64,000 nucleotides of DNA from Deinococcus arboris (GTDB lineage: Bacteria > Deinococcota > Deinococci > Deinococcales > Deinococcaceae), in the NCBI RefSeq assembly GCF_009755355.1, contig NZ_WQLB01000013.1, forward strand, positions 1 to 64,000, read 5' to 3'. The first letter of the stretch is position 1. Every line of letters begins with the position of its first letter. A program made the position numbers and the translations under genes. Shown here in pieces: positions 19,819 through 32,894 of this stretch. The notes under the pieces are model-generated. The model ran no database searches. It saw only the letters and a list, made by a program, of their open reading frames with translations, and was not told the DNA's origin.

Positions 19819-19936
19819 ATAGAAGTTGACCCGTTACGGTCAACCCGAGCGGAGCGAGAAGCAAAGGAGACGGGTTACGGGAGATGGATGAGGACGCGGT
19901 GCTTTCCCGAATCCTCAGGAATCGGACGCCATCCGT
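19819..19936. repeat. Small dispersed repeat, copy A
   Basis: The element starts with a hairpin (GTTGACC/GGTCAAC, 19825-19831 and 19838-19844), then CCGAGCGGAGCGAG, and ends near ATCCGT. The 96 nt from CCGAGCGG on align without gaps to copy B at 33541-33671. Its right end covers the last codons and the stop of the GNAT gene. It resembles the short intergenic repeats known in Deinococcus genomes. Confidence 0.6.
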
Positions 19937-20454
19937 CTCAGGCATGCCAGTTTCACGCTGTCCCAGCGGCGGCCTTGCCACAGCCTCGCTTCCGGAATCC
20001 GGGCGCATTCGCGGTAGCCCACCCGTTCGGCGGCGCGGATCATGCGCCCGTTGCCGTCCCAGGTGGTCAGGGTGAGGACGTGGGCGCCTGTCTCGGCAAA
20101 GGTGGCGGCCGTCCACTGCTGCAGGGCCTCCGTGCCCAGGCCGCCGCCCCAGTGCTGTGGATCGTAAATCAGGATGCCCAGCTCCCACCAGCCGCCGCCC
20201 GTGGGGGCCTCCTCGTCTCTCGTCACCTGGCCGATGCACTGGCCGTCCAGGGCAATGATGCGCCGGTCTGATGAAGGCTCCTGTGCCTGCACGCGGGCCA
20301 TGAAGAGTTCCAGGGTGGTGGTTGACGGTGGGCGCGCCGCATGAAAATAGGGGGCGTCCCACTGCTGCCAGGCAGGTGACGGTTCCCCGTGCAGCCAGCG
20401 CCACAGGACAGGGAGGTCACCGGGCTGACGGTCACGCAAGGTTAAGGTGGACAC
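19915..20454 (-). CDS. GNAT family N-acetyltransferase (RimJ-like)
   Basis: The 179-aa protein begins at a GTG (20454) with TACACT 7 nt upstream, so it is probably leaderless; the longer open frame runs through a terminator and is not credible. The GNAT fold is clear: LTLRDRQPGDLPVLWRW at the N-terminus, WELGILIYDPQHWGGGLGTEAL with the acetyl-CoA loop (about residues 105-125), and LTTWDGNGRMIRAAERVGYRE with the family Asn. This order resembles RimJ/ribosomal-protein-type acetyltransferases. The final residues (about RMASDS) and the stop codon lie in a dispersed repeat, so the original C-terminus may have been replaced. Confidence 0.85.
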   Translation of the reverse strand: MSTLTLRDRQPGDLPVLWRWLHGEPSPAWQQWDAPYFHAARPPSTTTLELFMARVQAQEPSSDRRIIALDGQCIGQVTRDEEAPTGGGWWELGILIYDPQHWGGGLGTEALQQWTAATFAETGAHVLTLTTWDGNGRMIRAAERVGYRECARIPEARLWQGRRWDSVKLACLRRMASDS

Positions 20455-20472
20455 GCCCGGCAGTGTAGAGAC

Positions 20473-20506
20473 CAAAAAAGACGCCGCGTGCTGCACGTGC
20501 GGCGCC
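20473..20506 (-). terminator. Terminator of the DUF47-pit operon
   Basis: A GC-rich stem (core CGCCGC 20482-20487 with GCGGCG 20499-20504, plus an inner GTG/CAC) is followed on the minus strand by TTTTTT. It stands 20 nt after the pit stop codon. Confidence 0.8.
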
Positions 20507-20525
20507 TTCGTGTTGGCCTCCGGCG

Positions 20526-21524
<999 letters not shown>

Positions 21525-21541
21525 AGTTGGGCCGTCAGTCC

Positions 21542-22180
21542 TTACGCGTTCTTGAGCAGGATGCTCTCGATGGTTTTGGCCACGCGCTGCGCCTGGTCGC
21601 TGGCGTCTTCAATCAGATTGACAATCTCGCCGCCGCGCATGGCGCGAATCATGTCAGGAACATCCTTGACACTGTCGTACAGGTGGCGCTGCACCTGGTC
21701 ACTGATGGTGTCGCCCTGGTCTTCCAACGCCCGGATTTCGCTGGTGATGCGCGTCAGTTCGCCCACCCGGCTGCCCTGTTCCAGCAGCGGCATGCCCTGG
21801 GCCAGCAGGTCACACTGCGCGGCCACTACGCGCGCCAGCTCGGCCATCTGGGGCAGCGGCTGCTGCACGCCGTACAGGCTGAGCTTGCGGGCGGCGTCTT
21901 CCATGTCGTCCACCAGGTCGTCCAGCTCGTTGTTCAGGCTGATGATGTCTTCGCGGTCAAATGGCACGATAAAGGACTCGGCCAGCAGGTTGGTGATCTC
22001 GCCAGTCAGGCGGTCCCCCTCGTGTTCCAGGTCGCGCACGCGCTGGACCTTGGCCTCGACATCCGTGTAGTTCTCCAGCAGGTCCACCAGGGCCTGGGCT
22101 GTGGCGTGGGCGTTGCGCGCCGACGCCGTGAACTTCTCGCTGAACTTGGGGTTGCTGGGCATGAATTTAGACAGAACCAT
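21542..22180 (-). CDS. DUF47 (PhoU-like) regulator of the phosphate transporter
   Basis: The 212-aa all-helical protein belongs to the DUF47/PhoU-like group: KFSEKFTASARNAHATAQALVDLL, the metal-binding ExxxD pattern in RDLEHEGDRLTGEI, PFDREDIISLNNELDDLVDDMEDAA and a second ExxxD in IRALEDQGDTISDQV. DUF47 proteins are encoded next to PiT transporters and are thought to modulate them, as PhoU does for Pst. The start has a GGGAGG ribosome-binding site. A Pho-box-like direct repeat lies 28-44 nt upstream. Confidence 0.92.
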   Translation of the reverse strand: MVLSKFMPSNPKFSEKFTASARNAHATAQALVDLLENYTDVEAKVQRVRDLEHEGDRLTGEITNLLAESFIVPFDREDIISLNNELDDLVDDMEDAARKLSLYGVQQPLPQMAELARVVAAQCDLLAQGMPLLEQGSRVGELTRITSEIRALEDQGDTISDQVQRHLYDSVKDVPDMIRAMRGGEIVNLIEDASDQAQRVAKTIESILLKNA

Positions 22181-22207
22181 GACAATCCTCCCGAATCTTG
22201 TGCCCGA

Positions 22208-22224
22208 ATGTCATAGAAATGTCA
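22208..22224. promoter_or_regulatory. Pho-box-like direct repeat upstream of DUF47-pit
   Basis: ATGTCATAGAAATGTCA contains two TGTCA repeats (22209-22213 and 22220-22224) exactly 11 bp apart with an AT-rich spacer. This is the layout of the PhoB binding site (CTGTCAT, four A/T bases, CTGTCA). The repeats read on the plus strand, opposite to the operon, which would suit repression by PhoB under phosphate starvation. Confidence 0.5.
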
Positions 22225-22243
22225 GCTCGGGCGGGCAAAGTGG

Positions 22244-22273
22244 AGCGGGAGGCGTCTGGGTGGGCCTCCCGCT
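22244..22273 (-). terminator. Terminator of the alpha-amylase gene
   Basis: A 10-bp stem AGCGGGAGGC/GCCTCCCGCT (22244-22253, 22264-22273) lies 37 nt after the amylase stop codon. The T-run on the minus strand is short (CCACTTT). Confidence 0.55.
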
Positions 22274-22309
22274 TAGGGGTCTAGTGTAAGTGATGGGGAA
22301 GCGCGGGCG

Positions 22310-25393
<3,084 letters not shown>

Positions 25394-25403
25394 GTAGAGC
25401 TTT

Positions 25404-25433
25404 ATTGAATGGGGAAGCGCTTCCGAATGTCAA
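25404..25433 (-). promoter_or_regulatory. Alpha-amylase promoter with GGAAGCGCTTCC operator in the spacer
   Basis: On the minus strand the -35 element TTGACA (25428-25433) and the -10 element TTCAAT (25404-25409) are 18 nt apart, and the ATG follows 10 nt later. The perfect 12-bp palindrome GGAAGCGCTTCC (25413-25424) fills the spacer, 3 nt from the -10 element. A central CG-containing palindrome of this type is typical of LacI-family repressors. Confidence 0.75.
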
Positions 25434-25499
25434 TGGGAGCCGGCGGGTCAGCAGGAAGGCTGACGGTTATCCAACTGGGCACGGCTTACCCTGGGCTCT

Positions 25500-25784
25500 A
25501 TGAAAGCCACCTGGAACGGCGCCGTCATTGCCCAGTCGAACGATACGGTGGTCGTGGAAGGCAACCATTACTTCCCGGCTGACAGTGTGAAGGCCGAATA
25601 TCTGCGGCCCAGCGCCACCCACACCACCTGCCCCTGGAAGGGCGAGGCGAGTTATCACACCCTGTCTGTAGACGGTCAGGACAACAGGGACGCGGCGTGG
25701 TTCTACCCTGAACCCAAAGACGCCGCCCGCCAGATTCAGGGCCGCGTGGCCTTCTGGAAGGGCGTGCAGGTGTCTGAGGAGTGA
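25500..25784 (+). CDS. DUF427 domain protein
   Basis: The 94-aa protein shows the DUF427 pattern: a beta-rich start (MKATWNGAVIAQSNDTVVVEGNHYFP), the Thr/Cys-containing SATHTTCPWKGEASYH in the centre and DAAWFYPEPKDAARQIQGRVAFW near the end. This compact beta-fold family is widespread and of unknown function. TACCCT at 25487-25492 sits 7 nt before the ATG, and there is no ribosome-binding site, so a leaderless mRNA is likely. Confidence 0.88.
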   Translation: MKATWNGAVIAQSNDTVVVEGNHYFPADSVKAEYLRPSATHTTCPWKGEASYHTLSVDGQDNRDAAWFYPEPKDAARQIQGRVAFWKGVQVSEE

Positions 25785-25941
25785 AGAACGAGGTGGCGCT
25801 GGTCGAAAGGAAGGCCGCTGCCTGCGCAATCGGTTCGGTGTCCCCTTGTCGGGCGTCATGCTGGGCGTCCTCTGACCGCTCTGAGGCAGGCAAGGCAGGA
25901 GAATGGCGAATGGCCGCTAGCCGCTGGAGGGGCAAAAGGAA

Positions 25942-25966
25942 GGGCGGAGAGGTTACCCCTCCGCCC
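25942..25966 (-). terminator. Terminator of the BsuPI-domain gene
   Basis: An 8-bp stem GGGCGGAG/CTCCGCCC (25942-25949, 25959-25966) is followed on the minus strand by TTCCTTTTG, 17 nt after the stop codon. Confidence 0.65.
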
Positions 25967-25982
25967 ATCGTCTAACCCGACT

Positions 25983-26552
25983 TCAGTTTTCCAGCGTGAC
26001 CGGAAAGTCCTCAGCGACAATGCGCACGCCCGCGCCACTGAAGACCGCGCGGATGATGTACTCGCCTGCTGGCAGCGCGCGGCCCTGGGCGTCGCGCCCG
26101 TCCCAGCGGATGGCCTGCACGTCCATCGTTTCGCCTGGTCCCACCTCGGTCAGCACGATTTGCAGGGTGCAGATGGTGTCGGTGGGGTTGGGGCGTACCA
26201 CCTGGCCAGCGGCGTTCAGCACCTCAAAGCGTACGTCGCAGGCGCCGTGTTCCAGGCGGATGGGTTCCTCGCCCTGATTGCTCAGGGTAAAGGTCCAGGT
26301 ATCGGCCTGCCCGACTTTCAGGCTGCCTGCGCCGCTCAGGGCCGCGCTGTGCGGGATCTCCAGCACCTCGCCCGTGGTGGGCAGAGTGGTGGCGCCGGTG
26401 CTGGGGGCTGCCGGGGTGGTGGGGGCCGGCGTGGCAGGCGTGGCCGGCGCCGTGCGGCCTGGCGGCAACGCCGGAATGGTGAAGATGGTGGTCTGGGCAT
26501 GGGCCAGGGACGTCCCCAGCAGGGCAGCGGTCAGAAGAAGACGCGGGGTCAT
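25983..26552 (-). CDS. Secreted BsuPI-domain protein
   Basis: The 189-aa protein starts at the ATG at 26552 with a Sec signal peptide (LLLTAALLGTSLAHAQ, cleavage near residue 21). A short Pro/Ala/Thr-rich linker follows, then an immunoglobulin-like domain containing WTFTLSNQGEEPIRLEHGACDVRFEVLN and MDVQAIRWDGRDAQGRALPAGEY. This is the BsuPI fold, first described in the Bacillus intracellular proteinase inhibitor. In secreted proteins the fold is probably only structural, so inhibitor activity should not be assumed. It is followed by its own terminator. Confidence 0.8.
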   Translation of the reverse strand: MTPRLLLTAALLGTSLAHAQTTIFTIPALPPGRTAPATPATPAPTTPAAPSTGATTLPTTGEVLEIPHSAALSGAGSLKVGQADTWTFTLSNQGEEPIRLEHGACDVRFEVLNAAGQVVRPNPTDTICTLQIVLTEVGPGETMDVQAIRWDGRDAQGRALPAGEYIIRAVFSGAGVRIVAEDFPVTLEN

Positions 26553-26777
26553 GCCCTTCACTCTGAGGCGGGCTGCCTGACGCTGCGTGAGGCCCACTGA
26601 AGAAAGCGTGAGGGTTTGTCCACAGAGCAGGTCACGGACAGCGGAGCCCAGGGCGGTGAACGGCAGAACCTCAGCCGATCTGAGGCGAACAGGACAAGTG
26701 ACCGCAAGAGTCCGCGGCGGAGGCGGCATTGAGGGGGTGTGATCTGCCCCCAGAGGTGAGGTTCTGGCCTGAGTGGA

Positions 26778-28256
26778 CTACCGCAGCAGGTTCAGCAGCG
26801 CTCCGTAAAGGTCGGTAAAGCGCTCCTCGTTCAGGGCTTGTGGGGCGTTCCAGGTGGCGGTGACACATAAGGTCCGGCCCGCCTGGGTGGTGACCTGCGT
26901 GGTCAGGTTCAGGACGCCGGGCTCGCTGCCGCCCTTGTAGCTGACCGCCCGAAAGTCGGCGGCGCTGGCCACCCCCGGATTCAGCTGGGTTTCGGGGAGG
27001 GCCGAGACACCGGCCATCAGGGTGCACAGCCGCCGGGCACTGACGAACCATTCCACGTCCAGGGCCAGGGGGCGGTTGCCCCAGCCCTCCAGACCGGCCA
27101 GCGACGCCGTGGCCGCCTGGGCCAGCACCGCGCGCCGGGCCGTCGGGTTCAGGGTGGCGGCGCGGTAGGCGCGCAGCAATTCCGCATTGGCCGGGTTTTT
27201 CAGGGCAAAGGCCTCGCGGGTGCTGGGCAGGGCGGCCTGGCCCAGCCGCGCTTCCACGCCCGCCCGGCCCACGGCGCGCAGCAGCAGGTCGGTGGCGGTG
27301 TTGTCGCTGACCGCGATCATGCGCGCGGCCAGGTCGCGCAGCGTGAAGCGGCTGCCGACAGGGGCGCCCTCCAGCGCTGCACTGGACGGCACCCGGTCGG
27401 CGTCCTGCAGCGTGATCTCGTCGGTCCAGGCCCGCGTGCCCGCCTGCACCTGGGCCTGCAGCTCACCCAGCACCGCCAGCTTGAACGCCGAGGCTACTGC
27501 CAGTGGGCGCCCCGCATTCAGTTCGGTCAGCGCGGGCTTGGCTAGCCCAGAGCCGCCCACCTCCTGCACCAGCAGGCTGACCTGGCCGGGCAGGGCGGCG
27601 AAGGCGGCGCGGGCCTCCTCCAGCGAGGCAAAGCTGACGGCCTCGCGCGGCGGGGCCAGCAGCAGCCCGGCAATGCGGCCCTGGGGGTCCAGCGTCAGGC
27701 TCGTGACCCGCACCGTGCCGTCCGAGAAGGTCAGGAGGGCCCCCTGGCCCTCTATGGTGACCGTTTGCAGCGTGCCGGACTCTGCCCGGATGCTGTCCAG
27801 CAGGGCGCTCAGCTCTGCGGCAGGCACAGCGGCCAGAAACTCTGGGGTCAGGAGGTCGGTTTTCAGCGGCACTTCAAAGAGGGCGCGCAGCGCTGCCTCG
27901 CGCCCGGCGGCCTCGGCAGTGCTGGGCGGCACCGGGGCAAACAGCAGCGTGACAAATCGGCCCTGGTCATCCAGTGACACCGAGGGAAGAAGGAGCGCGC
28001 CGCGTTCAAACACCGCCCGCAGCGTCCCGCCCTGTTCCTCGACCCGGACAAAGGCGCCGTACTGGGTGCGCAGGGCGTCCAGGTTCAGAGTCAGCGCTTG
28101 AAACGGCACCTGCGCCAGAAAGGACGGCGCAAAGTCGGCCTCCTGGGTCTGGCCGCTCAGCAGGCGCGTGACCGCCTGAGCGACAGCAGCGGGGGTCTGG
28201 GCCTGGGCAGTGGCCGTAAGGGTCAGGGCAGCGGCGAGGACGGAAAGAGGTCGCAT
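26778..28256 (-). CDS. Secreted class A beta-lactamase-like serine hydrolase
   Basis: The 492-aa protein has a signal peptide (VLAAALTLTATAQAQ), two similar N-terminal beta/alpha modules of about 100 residues (about 25-110 and 115-205), and a C-terminal penicillin-binding/beta-lactamase domain. The active-site motifs are complete: SAFK (SxxK) near residue 257, SDN in IAVSDNTATDLLL near 317 and KGG in SYKGGSEPGVL near 443. The two N-terminal modules resemble DUF3887-type domains. This arrangement is more typical of periplasmic serine hydrolases or carboxypeptidases than of antibiotic-resistance enzymes; no Glu166-type Omega loop is obvious. No adjacent gene suggests a specific substrate. Confidence 0.85.
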   Translation of the reverse strand: MRPLSVLAAALTLTATAQAQTPAAVAQAVTRLLSGQTQEADFAPSFLAQVPFQALTLNLDALRTQYGAFVRVEEQGGTLRAVFERGALLLPSVSLDDQGRFVTLLFAPVPPSTAEAAGREAALRALFEVPLKTDLLTPEFLAAVPAAELSALLDSIRAESGTLQTVTIEGQGALLTFSDGTVRVTSLTLDPQGRIAGLLLAPPREAVSFASLEEARAAFAALPGQVSLLVQEVGGSGLAKPALTELNAGRPLAVASAFKLAVLGELQAQVQAGTRAWTDEITLQDADRVPSSAALEGAPVGSRFTLRDLAARMIAVSDNTATDLLLRAVGRAGVEARLGQAALPSTREAFALKNPANAELLRAYRAATLNPTARRAVLAQAATASLAGLEGWGNRPLALDVEWFVSARRLCTLMAGVSALPETQLNPGVASAADFRAVSYKGGSEPGVLNLTTQVTTQAGRTLCVTATWNAPQALNEERFTDLYGALLNLLR

Positions 28257-28431
28257 GCTCTGATTTACGCGCGAATGGTGAAAGAGGTTCCAAAGAGGTC
28301 AGGCGTGGCCCGACTGCGGGCCAGGGCGTTCCTGGGCTGGTCACCCGGCAGCGGCTCTGCCTTGTTGGCTGCCCTGTGGGCCCTTCCGGGGGCTGCCGCC
28401 CGGCCCTTGAATGCTCTCTATACTGCTCGGC

Positions 28432-28725
28432 ATGATTGACGCGGCCCAACTCGACCACCTCGCGCAGCTGGCCCGGCTGCACCTGACCCCAGAAGAACGC
28501 GCGGCGATGCACAGTGACCTGAACCGCATGCTGGGCTACTTCGAGCAACTGGGTGAACTGGACACGAGTGGGGTTGAAGAAATGCAGCGCCCTGTCAACC
28601 TGGTGAATGTGCTGCGCGACGACGTGCCCGGCGAGGTTTTGCCGCAATCGGTCGTGACGGCCCTGGCCCCCGACAGCCTACCCGACGGCCATATCCGCGT
28701 GCCCCGCACGGTCGAGGCCGGCTGA
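28432..28725 (+). CDS. gatC: Asp/Glu-tRNA(Asn/Gln) amidotransferase subunit GatC
   Basis: GatC is the small belt subunit of GatCAB, which converts mischarged Asp-tRNA(Asn) or Glu-tRNA(Gln) to the amide. The 97-aa protein has the typical [31 protein letters not shown] helix pair and [13 protein letters not shown], the segment that wraps GatA and GatB. The start at 28432 has TATACT at 28419-28424, 7 nt upstream, indicating a leaderless mRNA. It is followed by serS 70 nt later, so two tRNA-charging genes may be co-transcribed; gatA and gatB are not in the window. Confidence 0.95.
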   Translation: MIDAAQLDHLAQLARLHLTPEERAAMHSDLNRMLGYFEQLGELDTSGVEEMQRPVNLVNVLRDDVPGEVLPQSVVTALAPDSLPDGHIRVPRTVEAG

Positions 28726-28795
28726 TGGCTGGCCTGAAGCTCAGGGGCGGCCCCTCGCCTGTCTTGCTTGTCGCCGGCCGCCCTGGGAGGCTGTG

Positions 28796-30073
<1,278 letters not shown>

Positions 30074-30088
30074 GTCAGGGCGGCCAGC

Positions 30089-30123
30089 AGGGCAGGTGCG
30101 GCCACAGCGGCGGCGCCTGCCCT
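30089..30123 (+). terminator. Terminator after serS
   Basis: An 11-bp stem with one mismatch (30089-30099 with 30113-30123) is followed by TTACG. The 3' end overlaps the -10 region of the next gene, so the two units are tightly packed. Confidence 0.6.
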
Positions 30124-30136
30124 TTACGCTGGGGGC

Positions 30137-30850
30137 ATGAAGCGTTTTGTTCTGGTCTCTGCGCTGGCCCTGACCGCCTGCGCCCCGCCGCTGACCCCTG
30201 ATCCCCTGCCGCCATTGTCCAGCAGCGCGCTTGGTCAGACCCTGAGCCTCTCGGGCCGCGCCGAGCGGTGGCCGGGCCAGGCCGCGACCCTGCGCTGGGT
30301 GGCGGGCGGCGCGGCGATAGGGGAGGTGGCAGCGGACGGTGCTTTTACCGTCAGTGCTGCTCAGCCGCCCGCCGGTTTGCCTCGGGTCTCCTTGCTGACC
30401 GCCTTGGGTCTGTGGGAAGGCGCCGATTGCTCGCTGAACACGGTGACCCTCAGCCGCCCAGGCACCGAGGCGTTTGTGCTGACCTCCCTGCCCGTGGGCG
30501 CACCGGCCCTCGGCGCCGCCAACAGTCCGGTCGTCCAACCGCCCCAACTGCGTGCCCAGCGGGGTGAGGCCGCTGTGACCCTGCTGTACGTGCCCCACGA
30601 CGTTACCGTCAGTGGGCAGCGGGTGTGCCGCAGCCGCACCTCAGAGCCCACTGTCCTGCTGGAAGAAGCGCGCAGTGTGAACCTCGCGCTGAAGATCGGC
30701 TGGAACGCGCTGGCGGTGCAGTCGCGCTCCACCGGACAGGTGCAGGCGTTTGGGCAGACGATTTACCGCAGTACGGTCACGGTGCAGGGCGATACCCTGG
30801 GCAGCGGTGTCACCTGGACCTTTCTGAGTGACAGTCTTCCCAAGCCCTGA
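30137..30850 (+). CDS. Putative lipoprotein of unknown function
   Basis: The 237-aa protein begins MKRFVLVSALALTAC, a short lipoprotein signal with the lipobox LTAC (Cys 15). The rest is beta-rich with two further Cys residues (GADCSLNTV and QRVCRSRTS). I recognise no family; similar short Deinococcus lipoproteins of about this size are common. TACGCT at 30125-30130 lies 6 nt before the ATG, so it appears leaderless. It is separated from the downstream protease-nuclease gene by an AT-rich promoter region. Confidence 0.75.
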   Translation: MKRFVLVSALALTACAPPLTPDPLPPLSSSALGQTLSLSGRAERWPGQAATLRWVAGGAAIGEVAADGAFTVSAAQPPAGLPRVSLLTALGLWEGADCSLNTVTLSRPGTEAFVLTSLPVGAPALGAANSPVVQPPQLRAQRGEAAVTLLYVPHDVTVSGQRVCRSRTSEPTVLLEEARSVNLALKIGWNALAVQSRSTGQVQAFGQTIYRSTVTVQGDTLGSGVTWTFLSDSLPKP

Positions 30851-30922
30851 GCCGACGGGCATTCTGTTTAATTCAAAAAACTTTTAAAAAAGTAACTGTG
30901 GACAGAATGTTATGCTGGTCAC

Positions 30923-32833
30923 ATGGACACCCCCAGTCAGGTCGTGCAGGAAACGCAGGCCCGCTTTGCCCTGCGCCAGTCGCAGCGCCGCGCCCGGCTG
31001 GAGGGGCTGACCTTTGGCGAGGTGGCCGACAGCCCCGAGCGTCTGGCCGCCCGCCTGACCCGGCTGCATGTGCCCTTGCCCGACGCTCAGGCGCTGGCGC
31101 GCGGCGAGGAAGCCCCCGCCGACGTGGCTCCGCGCCTGCCCCCAGAGGCGCGCGGCAACCTGGAGCGGTTGCTGGGCGCCAACGATCTGGTGGGCGTGGC
31201 GTATCTGGAACAGGCGCGGGCAGCGGCCAATGCCGTGGCGCGCATCGTGCTGCGGGGTGCGCAGGGGCGTACGGTGGGCTACGGCACCGGCTGGCTGTGC
31301 AGCCCGCAGGTGATCGTGACCAACAACCATGTGCTGGGCACGGCCGAGGACGCCCGCGCCGCCCAGGCGGAGTTCTGGTACGAGTTGCGCATGGACGGCA
31401 CCCTGCGGGAGCGCGTGACCCTTCCACTGGCACCGGAGACCCTGTTCATCACGAATGAGGCGCTGGATTACACGCTGGTGGCCGTCGCCGGGGACACGGC
31501 GGCCTTCGGCTGGTTGCCGCTGCTGGACGCTCCCGACAAGCATGTGATTGGCGAGGCCCTGAGCATCATTCAGCACCCCAGCGGCGAACCCAAGCAGGTC
31601 GCGCTGCGGGAAAACCGGTTGGTGGACCGGCTGCCGGACTTCCTGCACTACGAGACCGACACGGCGCCTGGCAGCAGCGGCAGTCCCGTGTTTAACGACG
31701 CCTGGGAGGTCGTGGCCCTGCATCACAGCGGCGTGCCGCGCACCGACGCGCAGGGCCGGGTGCTGCGCCGGGATGGCCGCCCCGCCGCGCCCGGCGACCC
31801 CGATACTGTCATTGACTGGATTGCCAACGAGGGGGTGCGGGTCAGCCGGATTCTGCAGGACCTGCGGGGCCGTCCCGAGGCCCAGACGCCGCTGATCCGT
31901 GACCTGCTGAATGCCCCGCGTCCTGCGCCGCCCACGGAACGTGCCGGGCCAGCCGCTGGCACCCTGAATCTGGGCACTGTGACCCCCACTCCCGACGGCA
32001 CGGTGACGCTGCCCATCACGCTGAAGCTGCGGGTAGCCCCCTCAGCTGCCCCGGTCCCCGACGAGGCCCAGCCCTACCTGGACCCCGCCGACGCTGCCCA
32101 GGCCGCCGCCTACTACGGCGATCTACCGGACAGCAGCCTCCCAGCCGAACGCTTTTCAGCCCTGAGCGCCCTGCTGACCCGCACCCACACCCGCCCCAGG
32201 CGGTATAACCCGGCGCGCGAGCTGTACCCCTGGGTGGACCTGTGGCCGGACGGGCAGATTCGTAGCCTGTACTCGGGCCGTGTGCACAGCCCTGCCGAAC
32301 TGATCGCCGCCGACCAGGCCGCTGAAGATCGCCGCACCCGCCTGGCCGCGCAGGAAGGGCTGCACCCCGACACCCTGGAAGCAGCTTTTCCCTACAACTG
32401 CGAGCATGTGGTGCCGCAAAGTTGGTTTGGGGCGCGCGAGCCCATGCGCGGTGACCTGCACCACCTGTTTGCCTGCGAGCCAGACTGCAACTCATTCCGG
32501 GGCAACACGCCGTACTTCGACTTTCCCGATTTCGGCGAGGCGCTGCGCAGCGAGTGTGGCCGGCGTGAACCGGGCGAATTCGAGCCGGCGGCGGGCAAGG
32601 GTGCGGCGGCGCGGGCCACGCTGTATTTCCTGCTGCGCTACCCCGGCGTGGTGCGTCAGTACGCGCCCCGCCACCTGGCAACCCTGCTGGCCTGGCATGC
32701 GGCGCAGCCTCCGGGTGACTGGGAACGCCACCGGAACGCCACGATTTTTGCCGCGCAGGGCAACCGCAACCCGCTGATTGACCACCCGGAGTGGGCGGCG
32801 GAGCTGGACTTCGCAGCGGGTCTGGGGGGCTGA
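30923..32833 (+). CDS. Trypsin-like protease fused to endonuclease I domain
   Basis: The 636-aa protein joins two enzymes. Residues about 100-310 are a trypsin/V8-type serine protease with the full triad: His136 (VTNNHVLG), Asp182 (ALDYTLVAV) and Ser252 (APGSSGSPVF). After a Pro-rich linker (about 320-385), residues 395-636 match the endonuclease I (EndA/NucM) nuclease family. They contain NCEHVVPQSWFG with catalytic His495, DLHHLFACEPDCNSFRGN for metal binding and a C-terminal RNPLIDHPEW, the usual end of the family. The N-terminal 90 residues are helical and charged. There is no signal peptide, whereas EndA-type nucleases are normally exported, so it probably acts inside the cell and must be kept inactive. 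TATGCT (30911-30916) lies 6 nt before the ATG. A role in defence or stress-triggered DNA degradation is an inference. Confidence 0.88.
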   Translation: MDTPSQVVQETQARFALRQSQRRARLEGLTFGEVADSPERLAARLTRLHVPLPDAQALARGEEAPADVAPRLPPEARGNLERLLGANDLVGVAYLEQARAAANAVARIVLRGAQGRTVGYGTGWLCSPQVIVTNNHVLGTAEDARAAQAEFWYELRMDGTLRERVTLPLAPETLFITNEALDYTLVAVAGDTAAFGWLPLLDAPDKHVIGEALSIIQHPSGEPKQVALRENRLVDRLPDFLHYETDTAPGSSGSPVFNDAWEVVALHHSGVPRTDAQGRVLRRDGRPAAPGDPDTVIDWIANEGVRVSRILQDLRGRPEAQTPLIRDLLNAPRPAPPTERAGPAAGTLNLGTVTPTPDGTVTLPITLKLRVAPSAAPVPDEAQPYLDPADAAQAAAYYGDLPDSSLPAERFSALSALLTRTHTRPRRYNPARELYPWVDLWPDGQIRSLYSGRVHSPAELIAADQAAEDRRTRLAAQEGLHPDTLEAAFPYNCEHVVPQSWFGAREPMRGDLHHLFACEPDCNSFRGNTPYFDFPDFGEALRSECGRREPGEFEPAAGKGAAARATLYFLLRYPGVVRQYAPRHLATLLAWHAAQPPGDWERHRNATIFAAQGNRNPLIDHPEWAAELDFAAGLGG

Positions 32834-32894
32834 TAGCGGTCTGGGCTGGAGCCGGTCAACTCTCTCCAGGCGGAAGCCTGTGCGGCTCTGGGCG

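Noticed and set aside
30910..30926. Sequence TTATGCTGGTCACATGG resembling the radiation/desiccation response motif
   Set aside because: Only the outer half-sites match (about 11 of 17 positions), and the sequence is explained by the -10 element and the start codon.
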